Source: Okapia johnstoni (taxonomy: Eukaryota; Chordata; Mammalia; Artiodactyla; Giraffidae). Taken from it: a DNA stretch of 64,000 bases. Position 1 is the stretch's first letter; every line of letters starts with the position of its first letter. The stretch spans positions 56,362,001 through 56,426,000 of the forward strand of contig CM044320.1 of the NCBI GenBank assembly GCA_024291935.2, read 5' to 3'. Under the pieces are notes generated by a model that ran no database searches, was not told where the DNA came from, and saw only the letters and a program-made list of their open reading frames with translations. The position numbers and the translations under genes were made by a program. Positions 1 to 12,139 of this stretch are shown piece by piece.

Positions 1-200
1 TCTCCAGCATTTATTGTTTGTAGATTTTTTGATGATGGCCATTTTGACTGGTGGAAAGTAATACCTCATTGTAGTTCTGGTTTGCATTTTTCTGATAATT
101 AGTAATGCTGAGCATCTTTTCACGTGCCTCTTGGCCATCTGTGTGTCTTATTTTGAGAAATATCTATTTCTTTTCACTTCTTAAGTGGGTGACTTTGGAT
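1..200 (-). mobile_element. L1 3' end, antisense
   Basis: GATGATGGCCATTTTGACTG and TACCTCATTGTAGTTCTGG are the complement of the L1 ORF2 C-terminal coding region. Continues to the left of the window. Confidence 0.75.
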
Positions 201-1720
201 GAGCAAAATCTGAACTAATGTTATTGTTTTGATTTAAATTTTTTGTTAGTGTTAATTGCCCAGGTTAGACTTTAGTCAATAGTATATAAGAATGCCCCTT
301 TCTCCATACTGCTGCCAACATTGGGCATTATCGGTTTTAATTTTATTAATCTGATAAATGAAAAATGGTGCTTCATGGTTTTGATTTGTCTTAATTGTGA
401 ATAAGTCTGAGAATATTTTCACAGGATTACTAACCTTTTGCATTCTTTTCCTGTTCTTAGTCTTCATTTTTTTTTCTGTTGGGTAGTTTGCTTTTTCTTA
501 ATTGATTTTCCTAATTGGTTTTTAAAGGTTTCTTACTGTTAAAGAAATTTGCTCATGTTCTGCCACGTGTGTGCCTGTACATTGTACAGATAGCCCTCTT
601 TGGCCCTTGAACACTTGGCCATATTGAACAATAAAGTAAAAAGTTGTAGTTGGAGGCACAGGGGGGCAGTGTGGTTCTATGTAAGCAGGGGTGACTGAGG
701 TAGGGAGTGTGCGTATGCACTGTGGGTGTCCATCTGATATTGAGGTGGATGTAAACATGGAGGCTGGGGAGAGAGTTTGAGTTGGGCAACCAACAGTGAT
801 GTAACATGCTTTCTTATTTCTTACATCGAATGTTACTAATGCCTGGATGAGTAAGTCTAACGTGTCTTGCGTAGCTTGGCTCTCTCGGCTGGCAGTGAGT
901 GCGGAGGATTGAATAGTTCTGAAGGTCCGGGTGTGCCGCGCGCACACAGCCCGAGGGCAGGTATTACTGGGTGGGGACATGGAAGCTTGAGAAAGCTGAT
1001 TTGCTCCAGGTCACCAGGCTGTAAATGGCCAAGCTGGGTCTCATCTCAGGACTAGCTCATTCTCCAGGCCAGTTCTTTGCCGTAACGCTCATGATTCTAC
1101 CATGATTAGGCTCGATTAGGGGAGGACTCAGCTGTTATAAAGAGGTTTGTCAGGAGAACCTTCTAACAAGAGAGTAAAATTAGGATGTATTTTAAATAGA
1201 TTGCCTTCTCAACAGTGAAATTTCACATTTCTATGTTTTAATGTTAGTAATTGGCTTAAGTAGTCCTTCCAGGAGAACACAGGTAAATGAACAGTAATTA
1301 TAATTGGACTCTATTGAAAAAGAGCAGTAGTCTTAATAGCCCTGTTCCCTCCTGAAAGGATGTTCAACACAGAAACCAGCCAGGAATCCATTTCCCCCTC
1401 TTGGATTTGGTAGAACTGGATCATACTAGACTTTCTGTTCAGGCATTTTTTCACTCAACAGCTCTTTGTTAAATGCACACTTTGTGTCGTTTTGCTGAGA
1501 GCTGAGAGAGGGGTGAACAGAACTGACTCTCAGCCCCTGCCCTCAGGGAGCCTAGTCTAGTGGAAAAGGTGATAAACAAGTAAACAAACAAAGGGCTGTC
1601 ATCTGTGCTGTGACAGACATACATAAGTGCCGTGACAGAGAATAATATAGGGATCACCTTTAAATGGGGTGGGAGGAAGCCAGGGAATGTCACATGGATT
1701 CTCTGGGTGCTTGGGTAAAA
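200..1720. other. Gene-free stretch
   Basis: 200-470 is AT-rich and L1-like. 860-960 has a few CpGs but no promoter motif set. 965-1070 resembles a MIR and 1460-1690 the end of an old L2 (CCCTGCCCTCAGGGAGCCTAG). No exon recognised. Confidence 0.5.
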
Positions 1721-1900
1721 GTGAAAATCACTTAGTCGTGTCCAGCTCTTTGTGACCCCGTGGAAGTCCATGGAATTCTCCTGGCCAGAATACTGGAGTG
1801 GGTGACTTTTCCTTTTTCCAGGAGATCTTCCCAACTCAGGGATTAGATCCAGTTCTCCTACATTGCAGATGGATTCTTTACTGTCTGAGCCACCAGGGCT
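1721..1900 (-). mobile_element. Bov-tA SINE, antisense
   Basis: GTGAAAATCACTTAGTCGTG to TGAGCCACCAGGGCT, the full antisense unit, diverged. Confidence 0.85.
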
Positions 1901-2085
1901 CAGAATAATAGAGTGGGTAGCCTATCCCTTCTCCAGCAGACCCAAGAATCTTCCTGCATTACAGGGGCATTCTTTACCAACTGAGCTATCAGTGGAGGAG
2001 GGCATGGCACCCCACTCCAGTATTCTTGCCTGGCAGGCTACAGTCCATGGGACTGCAAAGAGTCAGACACGACTGAGCACACAAA
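1901..2085. mobile_element. Two Bov-tA fragments in opposite directions
   Basis: 1901-1990 is a second, diverged antisense piece (TCTTCCTGCATTACAGGGGC); 1991-2085 is a sense 3' half (GGCATGGCACCCCACTCCAG to GACTGAGCAC). With the preceding SINE they form a head-to-head array. Confidence 0.7.
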
Positions 2086-3430
2086 TTCATTTTTAATGGA
2101 AATCTCTGCTTGAGGTAAATAACTAGCTCAACTGTAATGGGAGGACCTGAAAGCATTGAAGGAGAACATAAATTCCAGAGGTCTGTCCAGAACAAACATA
2201 AAAATTCCTTCAATAAAGCAGCTTCCTCCAAGCCCGGTCTGGAAGATTTGCGTTCTGCACCCATACCCCCTCCCATTTCACCTGCCAGTCCACCAAGGTC
2301 CAAGTAGCAGTATGTGGTTTTCTTGGCCCAGAAAAAGTCTCCATCAGGCGGGGGTTTGCTCAGTTCACAAACACTTCGATTTTGGTTGTTTGAGCCATGA
2401 TGAGAGCACCAGGCTTTCAAGAATGTAATTTGATGATTGTGGTTGCGATTCATCACCCATCTCCCAGGACTTTTTAAAAAGAGACTTTTAGTTTGCCTTT
2501 AGCTATGTATGTGTAGAACTTGGATAATATTGAACTTTCTTGTCACTCAAAAACTGTTTACTGAACACAGACTTTGTGCCATTTTGCTAAGAGCTGAGAG
2601 AGTGGTGGCCAGGAGAGACCTGGGTCCTGCCCTCATGGGCTGAACACTACTTATTAAACCACCATTCTTAAGCAAAACATCATTAATTAACACACCTAAA
2701 CAAATTAATATTTGTTTAGGAAATATTTTGAATTCACCTAAAACATTATCCACAGTCAAATTTCTGGTCTTTTATTTGGCCTGGAAGAGGGTCTTCTCTT
2801 TCTAGCTAATTTTAATGAAGTTCTTAGTGTTGCTTCTCTTTCTTCCTATGTTCCCTCTTCCTAAACAAATGTAGCTCTAGACAATTCCCAGGTATTTCCC
2901 AATCACCTGTGGGAGAGATTTCAGTTTTCAGGGAGCAGGAATAAGAGAAACTGGATTCTAACATGCAACTAATGGAAAGTAAATCCTTGCTGCCGTTAAA
3001 CTGGTGTTTGGGGTCCATCTTGTGGCCAGAAGGGTTTTAACACAAGCCTGGACTCCCTGTTGCCCTCTTGTGGCAAGAGGCAACAGCGTGACACCCTAGG
3101 AATCTTTGTCTGCCTTGTGTAGGATTACAGAAATAAAGATATAGATCAGGAAGGGAGTTAACAGTTGACCTTTGCTTAACACTCATAAAGCAGAGATGAG
3201 CCAGGAGAGTGCCAGCACTGGCATGGCATTTGCAATTGCTGCTTGCTGCCCGACGGATATTGAAGAAATCCTCAAATATGAAAATCTAAATTTACAATTT
3301 TGTGTGGCTATGACATAAATATATGACATATTCTCAACTATTATTTTTTGATTTTTATGCTGTGCCTGAATCACAGAAATTTTAGACCTGGAAATGATCC
3401 TAGAATTTAGACAACAAAATTGTACTGAAT
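2086..3430. other. Gene-free stretch
   Basis: Mostly unassigned. 2556-2645 repeats the L2-like motif seen at 1.5 kb (GAGCTGAGAGAGTGGTG, CCTGCCCTCATGGGCTGAAC). Nothing coding seen. Confidence 0.45.
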
Positions 3431-3640
3431 TTAAAAAATTATTTATTTATTAAAGTTTTTTTTTTTAATTTGGACCATTTTTAAAGTCTTTATTGAATTT
3501 GTCACAATATTGTTTTATGTTTTGATTTTTTTCAGCTGTGAGGCATGTGGGACATTAGTTCCCCAACCAGGGAGGGAACCACCTGCATCCTCTGTACTGG
3601 AAGGTGAAATCTCAACCATTAGATCACCAGGGAGGTCCCT
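3431..3640 (-). mobile_element. CHR-type SINE, antisense
   Basis: T-rich end, CATGTGGGACATTAGTTCCC and closing CACCAGGGAGGTCCCT, the complement of a tRNA-Glu-derived cetartiodactyl SINE. Confidence 0.75.
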
Positions 3641-4309
3641 AGACTTTTACTATTAGTCTCTGTACTAAGTGCTGTTAAGGACCTAAGGTGAATTAGATAC
3701 AGTGTATACGACCTCTCCTTAAGGAGTTAAAAGTGTAAAGACAGACAAATGAACAGGTAAATGCCTGTTGTATGCAGTGATAGTGGAAGGGCTTGCTGTA
3801 GGACAGAGGTGCAGAACAGCCACCTCTACCTGGAGGTTGGGAAAGGCTGAAAGAGAGGAGGTAGCATCTGATTTGTATCTTGCAGAATAAGGAGTTTTCT
3901 AGGTGGGCTGGGTGAGGGTGGAGATAGAAGACGGAGGCCCTGGCAGTTGGAAAGCACAAGCCGGGAGGCAGGACATTCCTTTAGGTGTTCAGGTACTGCA
4001 AATAGAGCTGTAGCATGAGGTGGGATGTACATTGTAGGTGCTCCATAAATCCTTGGTGGATGAATGAATAAGAGAATGAATGATGATGACAGGAGTGTGA
4101 GAGAGGAGGGGGAAGGGGTTATGTGGGGGACAGATGATAACACTAAGGAAAATGAACATTATGCTGGAAGAGGTGAGAGAGGGAGGGGTGGAGGACCGTT
4201 GAAGGGTTTGAACAGTGGAGTTGAAACGGAGCAGGACCGTACGGTCCTTGCCTCCCCACCATGTTCCCTGCCTGACTTTTGCCCGTGGAAAACTTTAGTC
4301 AAAGAATAA
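3641..4309. other. Gene-free stretch with L2-like relic
   Basis: Purine-rich, with an old L2-type order (TAAGGAGTTAAAAGTG, GAAGGCCCTG-like, TAGGTGCTCCATAAAT). No gene. Confidence 0.45.
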
Positions 4310-4892
4310 GTTTAATCAGAGAAGTGAGAAATATAGAAACAAAGCAAAACAGTCTAAGGAGACTAAACAATAATAATGTAGTCATTAAGCATAGTCAAGG
4401 ATCTTTACTTCTTTCTCAAGGGCTATAGATAATATTCTGAGCCATATCCTGTGAAGTGTATATAGATACCAAAATACCAGGTGGAGAAGTTAACTACATG
4501 ATGAGCAGACTGTACCCAGACTTGAGCTGCCACAATTCCAAGAACTGACTGCAAAGAAATGGGACCAAGTGCACCCCCGAAATGAAGATTAACTGTACCA
4601 AAAACAACCAAGATGATGCTAGTTAGACCACTGATGACCAATTTGAAGATGACTGTTACAGATGGCTGTACTGTTTCTGCATGTAGCCCCTCCATGCCAC
4701 TCTGACTATAAAAGCTCTCACCCACTGCTTGTCAGCAGGGGAGTTGGCCTTTGGACAGATGTCCACCCCCCTTCCCCCCAGTTGCTGGCATCTGAAATAA
4801 AGCAAACTTTCCTTTCCACCAATCTGGCCTGTTTACTGGCTTTTAAGCAGCGAGCAGCTGGATCCCCACCATGCATACCTTTGGGTAACAGA
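4310..4892 (+). mobile_element. Solo LTR, ERV1-type
   Basis: An LTR-shaped unit with a TATA-like CTATAAAAGC at about 4707, a polyadenylation signal AATAAAGC at about 4796 and a GT-rich R/U5-like end with the motif CTGGCTTTTAAGCAGCGAGC, closing near GGTAACA. No gag, pol or env sequence adjoins it, so it is a solitary LTR. Borders approximate; subfamily not assigned. Confidence 0.65.
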
Positions 4893-4932
4893 GTGACAGT
4901 ATCAGATTTATGTTTTTAAAATAATTTGTTTA

Positions 4933-5205
4933 GGGAATTCCCTGGTGGTCCAGTGGTTAAGGCTCTGTGAGTCCCCTGCAGGTGGCAGGGATTTGATCTC
5001 TGGTTGGAGACTTCCCTGCAGCTCAAACGGTAAAGAATCTGCTTGCAAGGCAGAAGACCAGGGTTCGATCCCTGGGTTGGGAAGTTCCTCTGGAGAAGGG
5101 AATGGCAATCCACTCCTGTATTCTTGCCTGGAGAATTCTATGGCCAGAGAAGCCTGGCGGGCTACAGTCTGTGGGGTTGCAAAGAGTTGGACACGACTGA
5201 GCAGC

Positions 5206-5208
<3 letters not shown>
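4933..5208 (+). mobile_element. CHR-type SINE head with nested Bov-tA
   Basis: 4933-5010 is the 5' part of a CHR SINE (GGGAATTCCCTGGTGGTCCA). 5011-5208 is a complete sense Bov-tA (CTTCCCTGCAGCTCAAACGG to GACTGAGCAGCTAACA) whose tail has grown into a CA repeat. Confidence 0.85.

Positions 5209-5249
<41 letters not shown>
5208..5249. repeat. (CA)21 microsatellite
   Basis: Uninterrupted CA repeat grown from the Bov-tA 3' tail; length likely polymorphic. Confidence 0.95.
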
Positions 5250-5253
<4 letters not shown>

Positions 5254-5274
5254 CTAAGATCCTGCATTCTATAC

Positions 5275-5278
<4 letters not shown>

Positions 5279-5307
<29 letters not shown>
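5279..5307. repeat. (TA)14 microsatellite
   Basis: Uninterrupted TA run 30 bases after the CA repeat. Confidence 0.95.
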
Positions 5308-5308
<1 letters not shown>

Positions 5309-5419
5309 TTAGCAGAACAAATTAGCAGGCTATTTTAATAATTCAGTGAATGATAAGGACTTGAGATGGTGGAAATGCATTTTGAGGAAGGAATGGATTT
5401 AAGTACTATTTATTATTTT

Positions 5420-7160
5420 ACATTTTTTTCCAATTTTATTGAAATAAAATTGACATATAATGTGTGTATTCAGAATGGTTACCACAGTAAATTTAGTTAG
5501 CATTCTCCACCACCCATAGTTACAAGTTTTTTTCCTTGTGATGAGAACTTTTGATTTACTCTCTTAACAACTTTAAAATACGTAATAAAGTATTAGCTAC
5601 TACAGTCACCATGCTGTACACCCCCCAGAACTTATTTATCGTATAGCTGGAGGTTTGTACATCTTGATCACCTTCACCTAATTCCCCCATCTCTGCTGAC
5701 TACCAATCTGCCATTTCTATGAAATGTTTTTTTTCAGATTCCACACATAAGTGAGATCATACAGTATTTGTCTTTCTCTGTCTGACTTCACTTAGAATAA
5801 TGCCTCAAGGTCCACCCATGTTGTCACAAATAAAAGGATTTCCTTCTTTGCTATGGTTGCATAACAGTCTATTGTATTTGTATACTTTATCCATTCATCC
5901 ATGAACTCATAGGGTGTTGTCTCCACATCCTCACCAACACTTATCCTTTGTCTTTTTGATAATAGCCATTTTAACAGATGTGGGATGATACCTCGGTGTG
6001 GATTTGATTTGCATTTCCCTGATTAGTGATGTGCACCTTTTCACGTACGAGTACATTTATTTTGGAAAATGTCTAGTATCCAGTTCCTCTGTCCATTTTT
6101 AATCAAATTGGTTTTGTTATCGAATTGTATAAGTTCTTTATATATTTTGAGTATTAACCCCTTATCAGATTTATGGTTTGCAAGTATTTTCTCCCATTCC
6201 ATAGGTGTCCTTTTGATTTTTCTGATGGTTTCCTTTGCAGAAGCTTTTTAGTTTGATGTAGTCCCACTTGTTTATTTTTGCTTTTGTTGTCTTTGCTTTG
6301 GTGTCAGATCCAAAAACATCATTGCCAAGGCTGATGTCAAAGAACTTACCAACTATGTTTTCTTTTAGGAGTTTTATGACTTCAGGTCTTATGTTCAGGC
6401 CTTTAATCTATCTTGAATGACTTTTATATATGGTGTAAGATGGGGGTCCAGTTTCATCCCTTTACATTGGCTGTTCTGTTTTCTCTTCATTTATTTAATG
6501 GACTGTCATTTCTCTGGGCTTCCCAGGTGGTGTGATGGTAAAGAATCTGCCTCCCAATGCAGAAAATGCAAGAGACACAGGTTTGATCCCTGGGTTAGGA
6601 AGATCCCCTGGAGTAGGAAATGGCAAGCTGTTCCAGTATTCTTGCCTGGAAAATTCCATAGACAAGAGGAACCTGGCAGGCTACAGTCCATGGGATCAAA
6701 GAGAGTCGAACATGACTGAGCACACACACACATACACACACATCATTTCTCCATTGGATAGTCTTGGTTCCTTTGTTGCACTTAATTAGCCATATGTGCA
6801 TGGGTTTATTTCTGGGCTCTTTATTCTGTTCCATTGATCAAGTGTCTGTTTTTATGCCATCACCACACTGTTCTGATCTATAGCTTTGTAATGTATTAGA
6901 AATCAGGAAGTGCGATGCCTCTAGCTTTGTTGTTCTTTCTCAGTTTCTTTGGTTATTCAGGGTCTTCTGTGGTTCCCTACATATTTTTGAATTGTTTTTT
7001 CTGTTTCTGTGAAAAATGCCATTGGAATTCTTATAGGGATTACATCGAACCTGTAGATTGCTATGAGTAATGTGGACTTTTTTAACAATATTAATTCTTC
7101 TAATCTATGATCACGGACCATCTTTCCATTTACTTGAGTCTTATATGTCTTACAGTTTTC
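5420..7160 (-). mobile_element. L1 LINE, antisense, 5'-truncated
   Basis: Antisense 3' UTR followed by the C-terminal part of ORF2 (complements of the VLVWLQ-type, MEYYS-type and ARP-type blocks are recognisable as nucleotide motifs such as GCTGAGTAATA-like and CCATTTTAACAGATGTGG). A Bov-tA at 6515-6742 interrupts it. Confidence 0.8.
6515..6742 (+). mobile_element. Bov-tA SINE inside L1
   Basis: TSD TCATTTCTC at 6506-6514 and 6743-6751; ends in a short CA repeat. Confidence 0.9.
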
Positions 7161-7652
7161 AGCTTTATCTCTCAGAACTCCTCTTCTTGCTTCCTCCAAG
7201 TCAGAGCCTTAGACACATTGGAACACATTTCTCCTTCTTCTATATTGCCACCAAAATTCTTTCCATCCTTTAAGGTCAAGATTAAACAGTCCTTCATTCA
7301 ACAATTCAACATTCCTTAATTCTTCCAACCCAAACTTCTTCTTCTTTTTCTTTTTTTTTTTTTACTTTTCTGAACTTCCATAGCACTTTACACATACTCT
7401 ATTCTTTTGTAATAATTTGGAATCCATTTTATTCCCTCCAAGCCTGTTTAGGTAGAAAGGTCTTGTCTTATTTCCTTTGTTTTCTCCTAAAAGCATAGCA
7501 AAATGTCCTGTGTATATTCTCAGTGAATATTAGAGGAATAATTGACTATACAGAAATCCTTAAGAAGTAGCTTAAGGGAGTGCTATGCTCTGAATGTACC
7601 CTTGAAATTCATGTCAAAACGCTAATGACTGATGTGATGGTATTGGTATAGT

Positions 7653-7874
7653 GCGTATGTGCTCAGTTGCTTCATTTGTGTCTGGCTCTTTGGGACCCTG
7701 TGGACTGTAGCCCGCCAGGCTCCTCTGTCCATGGGGTTCTCCAGGCAAGAATACTGGAGTGGGTTGCCATGCCCTCCTCCAGGGGTTCTTCCCGAACCAG
7801 GGAATGAACCCGCGTCTTCGGTATCTCCAGCATTGCAGGAGGATTCTTTATTCACTGAGCCACTTGGGAAGCCC
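7653..7874 (-). mobile_element. Bov-tA SINE inside MLT1 LTR
   Basis: TSD ATTGGTATAGT at 7642-7652 and ATTAGTATAGT at 7875-7885. Confidence 0.9.
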
Positions 7875-7967
7875 ATTAGTATAGTAGGTAGAGCCTTTGG
7901 GAGATGCTTAAGCCATGAAGGTAAAGCCCTCTTAAATGGGATTGATGCCTTATGAAAGTGGCTCCAA

Positions 7968-8256
7968 GACTGCCCTGGTGGCTCAGTGGTAAAGAATCTG
8001 CCTGCTAGTGTGGGAGAGACGGGTTCAGTCTCTGGCCCAGGAGGATCCCACATGCTGAGGAGCAACTAAGCCCCTGTACCACAACTACTGAGCTGTGCTC
8101 TAGAGCCTGTGCTCTGCAACAAGAGAAGCCACTGCAATGAGAAGTCAGAGCACCTCAACTAGAGAGTACCCCCAGTGCACTGAAACTAGAGAAAGCCTGT
8201 ACAACAACAAAGATGCAGTGGAGTCAAAAATAAATAAAATTATATATATAAAAAAA
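7968..8256 (+). mobile_element. CHR-1-like SINE inside MLT1 LTR
   Basis: tRNA-like head (GGTGGCTCAGTGGTAAAGAA), the body CTCTAGAGCCTGTGCTCTGC and an A-rich tail. Confidence 0.8.
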
Positions 8257-8647
8257 GGCACTCCAGAGAGATTCCTGGCCCCTTCCACCATGTTAGGTCA
8301 GAGTGAACCAGGAAAAGGGCCCTCACTCACCCATGCTCGTGCCTTAATTTTGGATTTTACAGCTTCCAGAACTGTGAGCAATAAGTTTCTGTTGTTAATA
8401 AACTATTCAGTCTGTGATATTTTGTTATAACAGTCCTAACAAGTGAAGACATGGTGGAACAGCAAAAGTAGTATTTTTTCCCAAGCTATAAAAATACAGG
8501 TTTGGAGCAGAAGTACTCTATAAAGAGGCCCTGGGAGGGGCAGTCCTCTGAGGAAGCATTTGGGTACCTGCAGAAAAGGCAAAGAAGTCGATCTAGGGAT
8601 TACTAAGGATGAGACTCCCAGAACTAGGCCCAGAGATGGTTAACATG

Positions 8648-8856
8648 GGCTTCCCTGGTGGCTCAGACAGTAAAGAATCTGCCTGAAATGCAGGAGACTC
8701 AAGTTCAATCCCTGGGTCGGAAAGATCCCCTGGAGAATGAAGTGGCAACCCATTTCAGTATTCTTTCCTGGAGAATTCCATGGACAGGAGAGCCTGGTGG
8801 GCTACAGTCCATGGGGTTGCAAAGGGTTGGACACGACTGGGTGACTAACAGATTTC
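8648..8856 (+). mobile_element. Bov-tA SINE
   Basis: Perfect 14-bp TSD AGATGGTTAACATG at 8634-8647 and 8857-8870; little diverged. Confidence 0.93.
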
Positions 8857-8870
8857 AGATGGTTAACATG

Positions 8871-9318
8871 AGGGTCCAACCTGAAGCAATACTCTGCTAA
8901 GAGCTTGATGATGTATAAGTCGTGACAGGTAAGTGTAATGACTAGAGCTATTCATGGAACTTACCTGGCTTTAGTGCAGTCTGTATTCCTTGTTTCCATT
9001 CACCACACAGTTGAAAGTCTTAGGTGATGTAAATTCAGTGCCCACTGAACAGCATTGGTAGGCTCTTTTCACCCATTATTTCTGGTCCTCAAAAACAGGT
9101 GAAGGATATGAAGCTCAATTAATTTAAACATCTTACTCAGAGCCACATAGCTAATAAATGCTAGAAATAGTATTTAAATTGATTTCTCACCCTTGCAGTT
9201 CCCACAGCTGAGGGAGGGCTGGGGATGGGGTGAGGCGTGAAGTAAGGCTGGTGGATGCAGTGAGGGCCTGTGATAAGGTGAGCAGAGGCAGAACCAAGTA
9301 CTGTGGGGATGAAGATTC
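8871..9318. other. Gene-free stretch with MIR relic
   Basis: 9050-9180 has a MIR-like core (GTGAAGGATATGAAGCTC, CAGAGCCACATAGCTAATAAA). Otherwise unassigned. Confidence 0.45.
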
Positions 9319-9327
9319 TACAATTTG

Positions 9328-9500
9328 GAAAGTGAAGTGAAAGTGAAAGTCGCTCAGTTGTGTCCGACTCTTTGCCACCCCATGGAATACAGTCCATGGA
9401 ATTCCCCAGCCCAGAATACTCGAGTAGGTAGCTCTTCCCTTCTCTAGGGGATCTTCCCAACCTAGGAACTGAATCGGGGTTTCCTGCATTGCAGGCGGAT
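9328..9500 (-). mobile_element. Bov-tA SINE
   Basis: TSD TACAATTTG at 9319-9327 and 9501-9509; the tRNA-like end is truncated. Confidence 0.88.
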
Positions 9501-9534
9501 TACAATTTGAGGGTCTCCTTAAAAAAAAAGGATG

Positions 9535-9665
9535 CAGGTTGTCCAGTGGCTAAGACTGTGCTCCCAATGCAGGGGGCCTGGGTTCAGTCCCTGGATGGGG
9601 AGGTAGATCCTATGTGCTACAGTTAAGACCTGGTACAGCAAAATAAATATATATATTTTAAAAAG
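9535..9665 (+). mobile_element. CHR-2-like SINE
   Basis: GTCCAGTGGCTAAGACTGTG through CTACAGTTAAGACC to an AAATAAATATATAT tail. Confidence 0.75.
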
Positions 9666-9819
9666 CAGGCAGACCTATGTAGAAAATTTCCTATTTAGAT
9701 ACTTATTTAGGATAAAGAAATAAATCACAATAAACAATTGATGCTTTCAAACGATTGAATACTTTCTTATAGTTCTTTTTAGCCAGTTTAGTAGAATTGC
9801 TCACATAGACATTCCTCCT

Positions 9820-10130
9820 GGGACTTAACTGGTGGTCCAGTGGTTAAGAGTACACCTGCCAGAGAGGGGGACACAGGTTCAAGCCCTGAGTCAGGAGAAT
9901 TCCACATGCTGTGGAGCAACTAAGTCCGTGCACCACAACTCTGGAACCCAAGTTCTAGAGCCTGTACTCTGCTACGAGAGAAGCCACGACAGTAGGAAGC
10001 CCATGCATGGCAGCTAGAGAGTAGCCCCTATTCTCCACAACTAGAGAAAGCCCGAGGGCAGCAATGAACACCCAGTGCAACCCAAAAATAGATAAAGGAA
10101 TAAAGAAAGAAAATTAAACAAAAAAATAAA
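9820..10130 (+). mobile_element. CHR-1-like SINE
   Basis: GGACTTAACTGGTGGTCCAG head, long body with AACTAGAGAAAGCCC and an A-rich tail. Confidence 0.8.
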
Positions 10131-10206
10131 GAAGTGAAGCTATCTCCCTTCAAAGACAGCATGATGTTACATGTATAAACCTGAAGGAACTCCCCCACAC
10201 ACAAAA

Positions 10207-10232
10207 GTTAAAGAAAAAAAAAAAAAAAGAAG
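10207..10232. repeat. A-rich tract
   Basis: About 20 consecutive A with one G after a GTTAAAG motif; origin unclear, perhaps an eroded retroelement tail. Confidence 0.8.
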
Positions 10233-11269
10233 GAAAGAAGTACCTTCTGATTCCTTGGCCTCTCCACCTGGACCCTGCACACCCGGAGGCCTCACAGGTG
10301 AGGCCCTGAGGCTGAAGCTCCCTTAGCTTTGCTGTGAATCACCTTTGGAGGTGACTAGGGTGTGGGATGAGGGATGAAGGAGAGATCTGAACTGGGAGAT
10401 AAGGACCAGGAGAAGGATGTAGACACTACACAGGACCTCAGGATACAAAGTGAAGGGGTTGGGGAGAGAGTGTGAGGAGAAATGATGTTGTCTTTCAGAC
10501 TTAAAAAAGAAAACAACTCCGCATCAAAATAGCTCTGATAAAATATGATGTCCCTTTCCACCACAGTGAGTTCTCATAGAGGAGCCAGGGTTGTGTCTTG
10601 TCCATTGTGTCAGGAGATGGTTTAATGAAAGTGCATGCACACACTTGTGAGAGAGGGAGAGGACAGAGTTGTTAAGCAAGTCAGTCTTCAATATCTGAAT
10701 GATTTTATTTCTTCATAAATTTTTAGATTGGCTGCTAAATCTTGTTTTAAATAAAGAGAAAACACATCTTCACATCAATTCTGTGAAGATGATTATTCCC
10801 AATACCTTTTTTTATATTGAGTATTTCTAAAAACCAAGGATGCTAGGAGACAATACCTGGGCCAGATATAAATGAGATAGTTGAAAGTGGTCTAGGTCAC
10901 CGTTTCTCTCTGTAATGCAAACTCCTTCCCTGGAGGTCTGTAAGCTTAACAGTAGGCATACACATGGCGTTCTCTTGGAGATGGTGAGCTGAGCTGGGGC
11001 TGATGGTCTGTATCAAAAGATGAGACCCCCTAGAAGGGAGAGGGGATTAATGATAGTCCCCAAGGTACAACCAAGTGATTGGGGTTGATTGCTGACGATA
11101 AGAACAAAACAAAGAGGACAAGTTTGAGCAGAAGCATTTAATGGGCCTCCGACACAGCGTAAATGCAATTCACATTTAGCAGTAAATTTTCTATGTGATT
11201 TAAATAATTCTGCAATTCTATTTTTTTTGCTCTATGTTATTAGAGAAGAGTGACTGCTTATTAATCTTT
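10233..11269. other. Gene-free unique stretch
   Basis: Low-repeat DNA. No long ORF with recognisable protein, no promoter cluster and no RNA gene seen. Confidence 0.45.
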
Positions 11270-11494
11270 AACAATTTAGAGGGACTTTTTTGAGGGGGGC
11301 TGCAGTTGGATGTTTGTTGTGGTACATGGGTTTTTTGTTAAAGCATGAAGGCTTCTCTTGTTGTGGAGCATGGTCTTTAGAGCTCTGGGGCTTCAATAGT
11401 CCCATGCACAGAATTAGTTGCCCCAGGGCACGTGGGACCTTCCTTCCCTAGCCAGGGATGGAAACCATGTCCCCTGCATTAGAAGGTGGATTCT
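11270..11494 (-). mobile_element. CHR-1-like SINE, antisense, split by L1
   Basis: GGCTTCTCTTGTTGTGGAGC through CCCTAGCCAGGGATGG; its tRNA-like end resumes at 11794-11822 after the L1 insertion. Confidence 0.75.
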
Positions 11495-11793
11495 TTTTTT
11501 TTTCCTGGCAATAGCTTTTTTAAAAAAAAATTATTTAGTTTAATTGGAGGCTAATTACTTTACAATATTGTGGTGGTTTTTGCCATACATTGACATGGAT
11601 CAGCCATGGATGTACATGTGTCCCCCTGTCCGAAACCACCCCCCCACCTCCCTCCCCATCCCATCCTTCTGGGTTGTCCCAGAGCACCAGCTTTGAGTGC
11701 CCTGCTCCATGCACTGAACTTGGACTGATCATCTGTTTCACATATGGGAATATACATGTTTCAATGCTATTCTCTCAAATCATCCCACCCTTG
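11495..11793 (-). mobile_element. Ruminant L1 3' UTR fragment inside a CHR-type SINE
   Basis: Starts with a T-tract and AATTGGAGGCTAATTACTTT, the antisense 3' end of ruminant L1. TSD TAGAAGGTGGATTCTT at about 11480-11494 and 11794-11809 with one mismatch; the target was the end of a SINE. Confidence 0.85.
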
Positions 11794-12139
11794 TAGAAGG
11801 TAGATTCTTAACCACTGGACCATAAAAGGAATTTATGTTATTAGATATTTTTTCTGGACAGTATAGTGAAACTTTATTTTCTTAGGAGAAAAGGTAGGGA
11901 TTTGGACGTCTTAACCTGGTATTCGGAGAAAGAGGTGTGGGGTGCTGTTGGGACCTAAGTTCATTGAATTTTTTGGCAGGGGGGCTTAGGTGGTACTTCA
12001 TTAATTAGTAACTAAAAGAAGACTCTGGATGCTGTTGAGGACAGCATCACATACTTTTTGCTGAAGGACACCTTGCACAGGGCCCGGTCACCAGTCCTCC
12101 TTTCTCTGTGACTGGAATGGGGCAAGAAGAACAAATGTG

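Larger units (their letters stand above)
7573..8445 (+). mobile_element. MLT1-like MaLR LTR, split by two SINEs
   Basis: Left part (GTGCTATGCTCTGAATG), middle part (GTAGGTAGAGCCTTTGGGAG) and right part (CAGCTTCCAGAACTGTGAGC, AATAAG, TCTGTGATATTTTGTTATA) are in the order of an MLT1 LTR. A Bov-tA and a CHR-type SINE sit in the two gaps, which explains its 870-bp span. Confidence 0.75.

Noticed and set aside
5208..5307. CA and TA arrays as a CRISPR-like or regulatory array
   Set aside because: Pure dinucleotide runs without spacers; ordinary microsatellites from a SINE tail.
8648..8720. tRNA-like heads (GGTGGCTCAG ... GGTTCAATCC) here and at many other places
   Set aside because: They carry A and B box-like motifs but belong to Bov-tA and CHR SINEs with TSDs; none folds into a complete tRNA with a proper acceptor stem and free 3' end.
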